Of a stretch of 5,101 nucleotides of DNA, positions 3,922 to 5,101 are shown piece by piece. The DNA is taken from contig JAJYTM010000044.1 in NCBI GenBank assembly GCA_021793035.1, positions 1 through 5,101 of the forward strand, in the 5' to 3' direction. Below the pieces are notes generated by a model. It made no database searches. It was not told where the DNA came from and saw only the letters and a program-made list of their open reading frames with translations. The stretch's first letter is position 1, and the number at the start of each line of letters is the position of its first letter. The translations under genes were made by a program, and so were the position numbers. Source of the stretch: Microcaldota archaeon. GTDB taxonomy: Archaea; Micrarchaeota; Micrarchaeia; Micrarchaeales; Micrarchaeaceae.

Positions 3922-4788
3922 ATGCTTAGGTTTGGTTTCCACATGTCGATTGCGGGCTCGGTAGCCAATGCGCCGAGGGAAGCCGTACTGCATGGCTATC
4001 CGGTGTTCCAAATGTTTACCACCAGCTCCAGGTCGTGGTTGAATTCTAAGATTGATAGCAACGCGTCATCAGAATTCAGGGATATGGTGCGCAGGAATTC
4101 GCTTGAGCCCTTCGCGCATATACCTTACCTGTGCAATCCGGGCTCCCCAAATGGGGATGTCTATTCAAAGAGCAGGAAGATGCTTATTGACAACATGGGC
4201 AATTGCGAATCGCTAGGGATAAAGTACTTGGTCGTGCACATGGGCTCGCACCTAGGCAAGGGATTTGATGAAATCGGCGATAGGCTCACTGACACGATAA
4301 TGCACGCACTGCGCAGGAGTACCTCCACGCACATACTGCTGGAGAATTCTGCAGGATACAATAACAGCGTAGGGTCGCACATGAAAGAGATAGGGAACAT
4401 CATCGAAAGTGTAGGGGATAAAAGGGTCGGTGTGTGCCTTGATACATGCCACGCCTTCGCCGCTGGCTATGATATAGCATCAAAGAAGGGCACAAGCAGC
4501 CTGATGGACGAGATAGAGGAAAGCTTTGGCATAGACAAGATAAAGCTCGTGCACCTCAATGACGCTAAATTCCCGCTGGGCAGCGGCCTGGACAGGCACT
4601 GGCATATAGGCAAAGGGCATATTGGTATGAAAGGATTTGCCAACTTTTTCAGAATTTCTAGGCTAACGGCAGATTGTTTCGTAATGGAAACTCCCGAGAA
4701 CACTGATGGTGATGATCATACGAACATGCAGGCAGTGTCGAAGATCATGAAGGCATGTGGCATAGAGGACTATGCACCGAAGGGCTAG
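3922..4788 (+). CDS. nfo: endonuclease IV (AP endonuclease)
   Basis: The 288-residue protein is full length for the family (E. coli Nfo has 285). It is a TIM-barrel enzyme that cuts DNA 5' to abasic sites in base-excision repair. All nine trinuclear-zinc ligands are visible: H66 (FAHIPYLCN), H106 (VVHMGSH), E141 (LLENSAG), D174 and H177 (VCLDTCHAFAAGYD), H211 (KLVHLND), D224 and H226 (GLDRHWHIGKGHIG) and E256 (METPE). They match E. coli H69, H109, E145, D179, H182, H216, D229, H231 and E261. The N-terminus (LRFGFHMSIAG) also fits, supporting the ATG at 3922. The gene diverges from the histone gene. Its stop codon overlaps that of the convergent membrane-enzyme gene by 4 bases. Nothing suggests loss of function. 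Confidence 0.97.
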   Translation: MLRFGFHMSIAGSVANAPREAVLHGYPVFQMFTTSSRSWLNSKIDSNASSEFRDMVRRNSLEPFAHIPYLCNPGSPNGDVYSKSRKMLIDNMGNCESLGIKYLVVHMGSHLGKGFDEIGDRLTDTIMHALRRSTSTHILLENSAGYNNSVGSHMKEIGNIIESVGDKRVGVCLDTCHAFAAGYDIASKKGTSSLMDEIEESFGIDKIKLVHLNDAKFPLGSGLDRHWHIGKGHIGMKGFANFFRISRLTADCFVMETPENTDGDDHTNMQAVSKIMKACGIEDYAPKG

Positions 4789-5101
4789 ACAAATAATGCT
4801 ATTGCATATATGGCTATCATTGCAATCGCTATGCTTATGTTGTCATCTACGGTGTGAGAGCCGCTCACGCTTTCTACTATTGACAGTATTGCACCTATCA
4901 GCAGCGAGTATAAGCCTATGAGTGGGTATGCAAGAATCGAGGCGCTGATCCAGAATACCAGCGCGCCTTCCACACTCTTGCCGTGATTATACGCAAGCTT
5001 GTGCTTCCCGTATGTGACGCCGACTATTGTAGCGAGCGAATCGGAGAAGAAAAGCGCCATTATGCCAGTCAGTAGGAGCGGGCGTGCATGTATGAAGCTC
5101 A
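4785..5101 (-). CDS. dolichol/phytol-kinase-like membrane protein, C-terminal part
   Basis: The frame is open to the window edge, so the N-terminus lies outside; 104 residues are visible. The ATG at 5060 is internal, because the family motif already begins before it (RPLLLTGIMALFFSDSLATI). The block FFSDSLATIVGVTYGKHK followed by GKSVEGALVFW is typical of the CTP-dependent polyprenol kinase/phosphatidate cytidylyltransferase-like superfamily (dolichol kinase SEC59, phytol kinase VTE5). The charged residues there are expected to bind the nucleotide and metal. Hydrophobic helices follow, with a loop containing VDDN between the last two. The likely role is phosphorylating an isoprenoid alcohol in the membrane, for example in salvage for archaeal lipids. 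The exact substrate is not determinable. It converges on nfo with overlapping stop codons. Confidence 0.8.
   Translation of the reverse strand, partial: SFIHARPLLLTGIMALFFSDSLATIVGVTYGKHKLAYNHGKSVEGALVFWISASILAYPLIGLYSLLIGAILSIVESVSGSHTVDDNISIAIAMIAIYAIALFV

Noticed and set aside
4785..5060. Treating the ATG at 5060 as the start of a complete 91-residue protein.
   Set aside because: The frame stays open to the window edge and family-like residues precede this ATG, so the gene is partial.
1..5101. A CRISPR array or other regularly spaced repeats.
   Set aside because: No repeated unit with constant spacing was found, and no cas-like gene is present.

Overview
This window looks like a small, tightly packed archaeal genome. 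The evidence is a tRNA gene without encoded CCA, a histone-fold protein, a TATAAATA box about 25 bases before a start codon (the layout of leaderless archaeal mRNAs), endonuclease IV, a dolichol/phytol-kinase-like membrane protein, and frequent AGG and ATA codons. An acidophilic DPANN lineage such as Micrarchaeota (ARMAN-2-like) would fit, but that is a guess from gene content and moderate G+C, not a demonstrated placement.

Left part (1-2121), accessory in character. A complete tRNA-Arg(GCG) gene (32-105) is followed by about 1.9 kb of visibly more A+T-rich DNA. It holds a frameshifted small secreted protein (198-427), a membrane protein with a duplicated N-terminal motif (424-975, minus), a divergently transcribed PD-(D/E)XK nuclease-like gene (1100-1543), a long near-perfect palindrome (1553-1590) and a stretch with no convincing gene (about 1714-1906). 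The stretch ends at 1907-1974 with what appears to be a decayed copy of the same tRNA-Arg gene. That copy keeps both acceptor strands exactly and shares a 12-base 3' end with the intact tRNA. This is the layout expected of a small island at a tRNA locus, although no integrase is present.

Right part (2122-5101), chromosomal backbone. On the minus strand are a DUF302 gene (2122-2517) and, upstream of it, a damaged locus where the N-terminal part of a metallo-beta-lactamase-fold hydrolase (from 2966) runs into the C-terminal remnant of a different gene (to 2552). Divergent from that locus is a YbgC-type acyl-CoA thioesterase (3085-3486). It converges on a minus-strand archaeal histone with a basic C-terminal tail (3512-3847). 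The nfo gene for endonuclease IV (3922-4788) diverges from the histone and converges, with overlapping stop codons, on a polyprenol-kinase/CDP-alcohol-type membrane enzyme (4785-5101) whose start lies outside the window.

The backbone genes are mostly single-gene units with their own AT-rich promoters close to the start codon. They do not form one pathway; their roles are base-excision repair, chromatin, acyl-CoA hydrolysis and isoprenoid-lipid salvage. The island genes instead carry Shine-Dalgarno-like GTGAT or GGTG sites, which supports a different origin.
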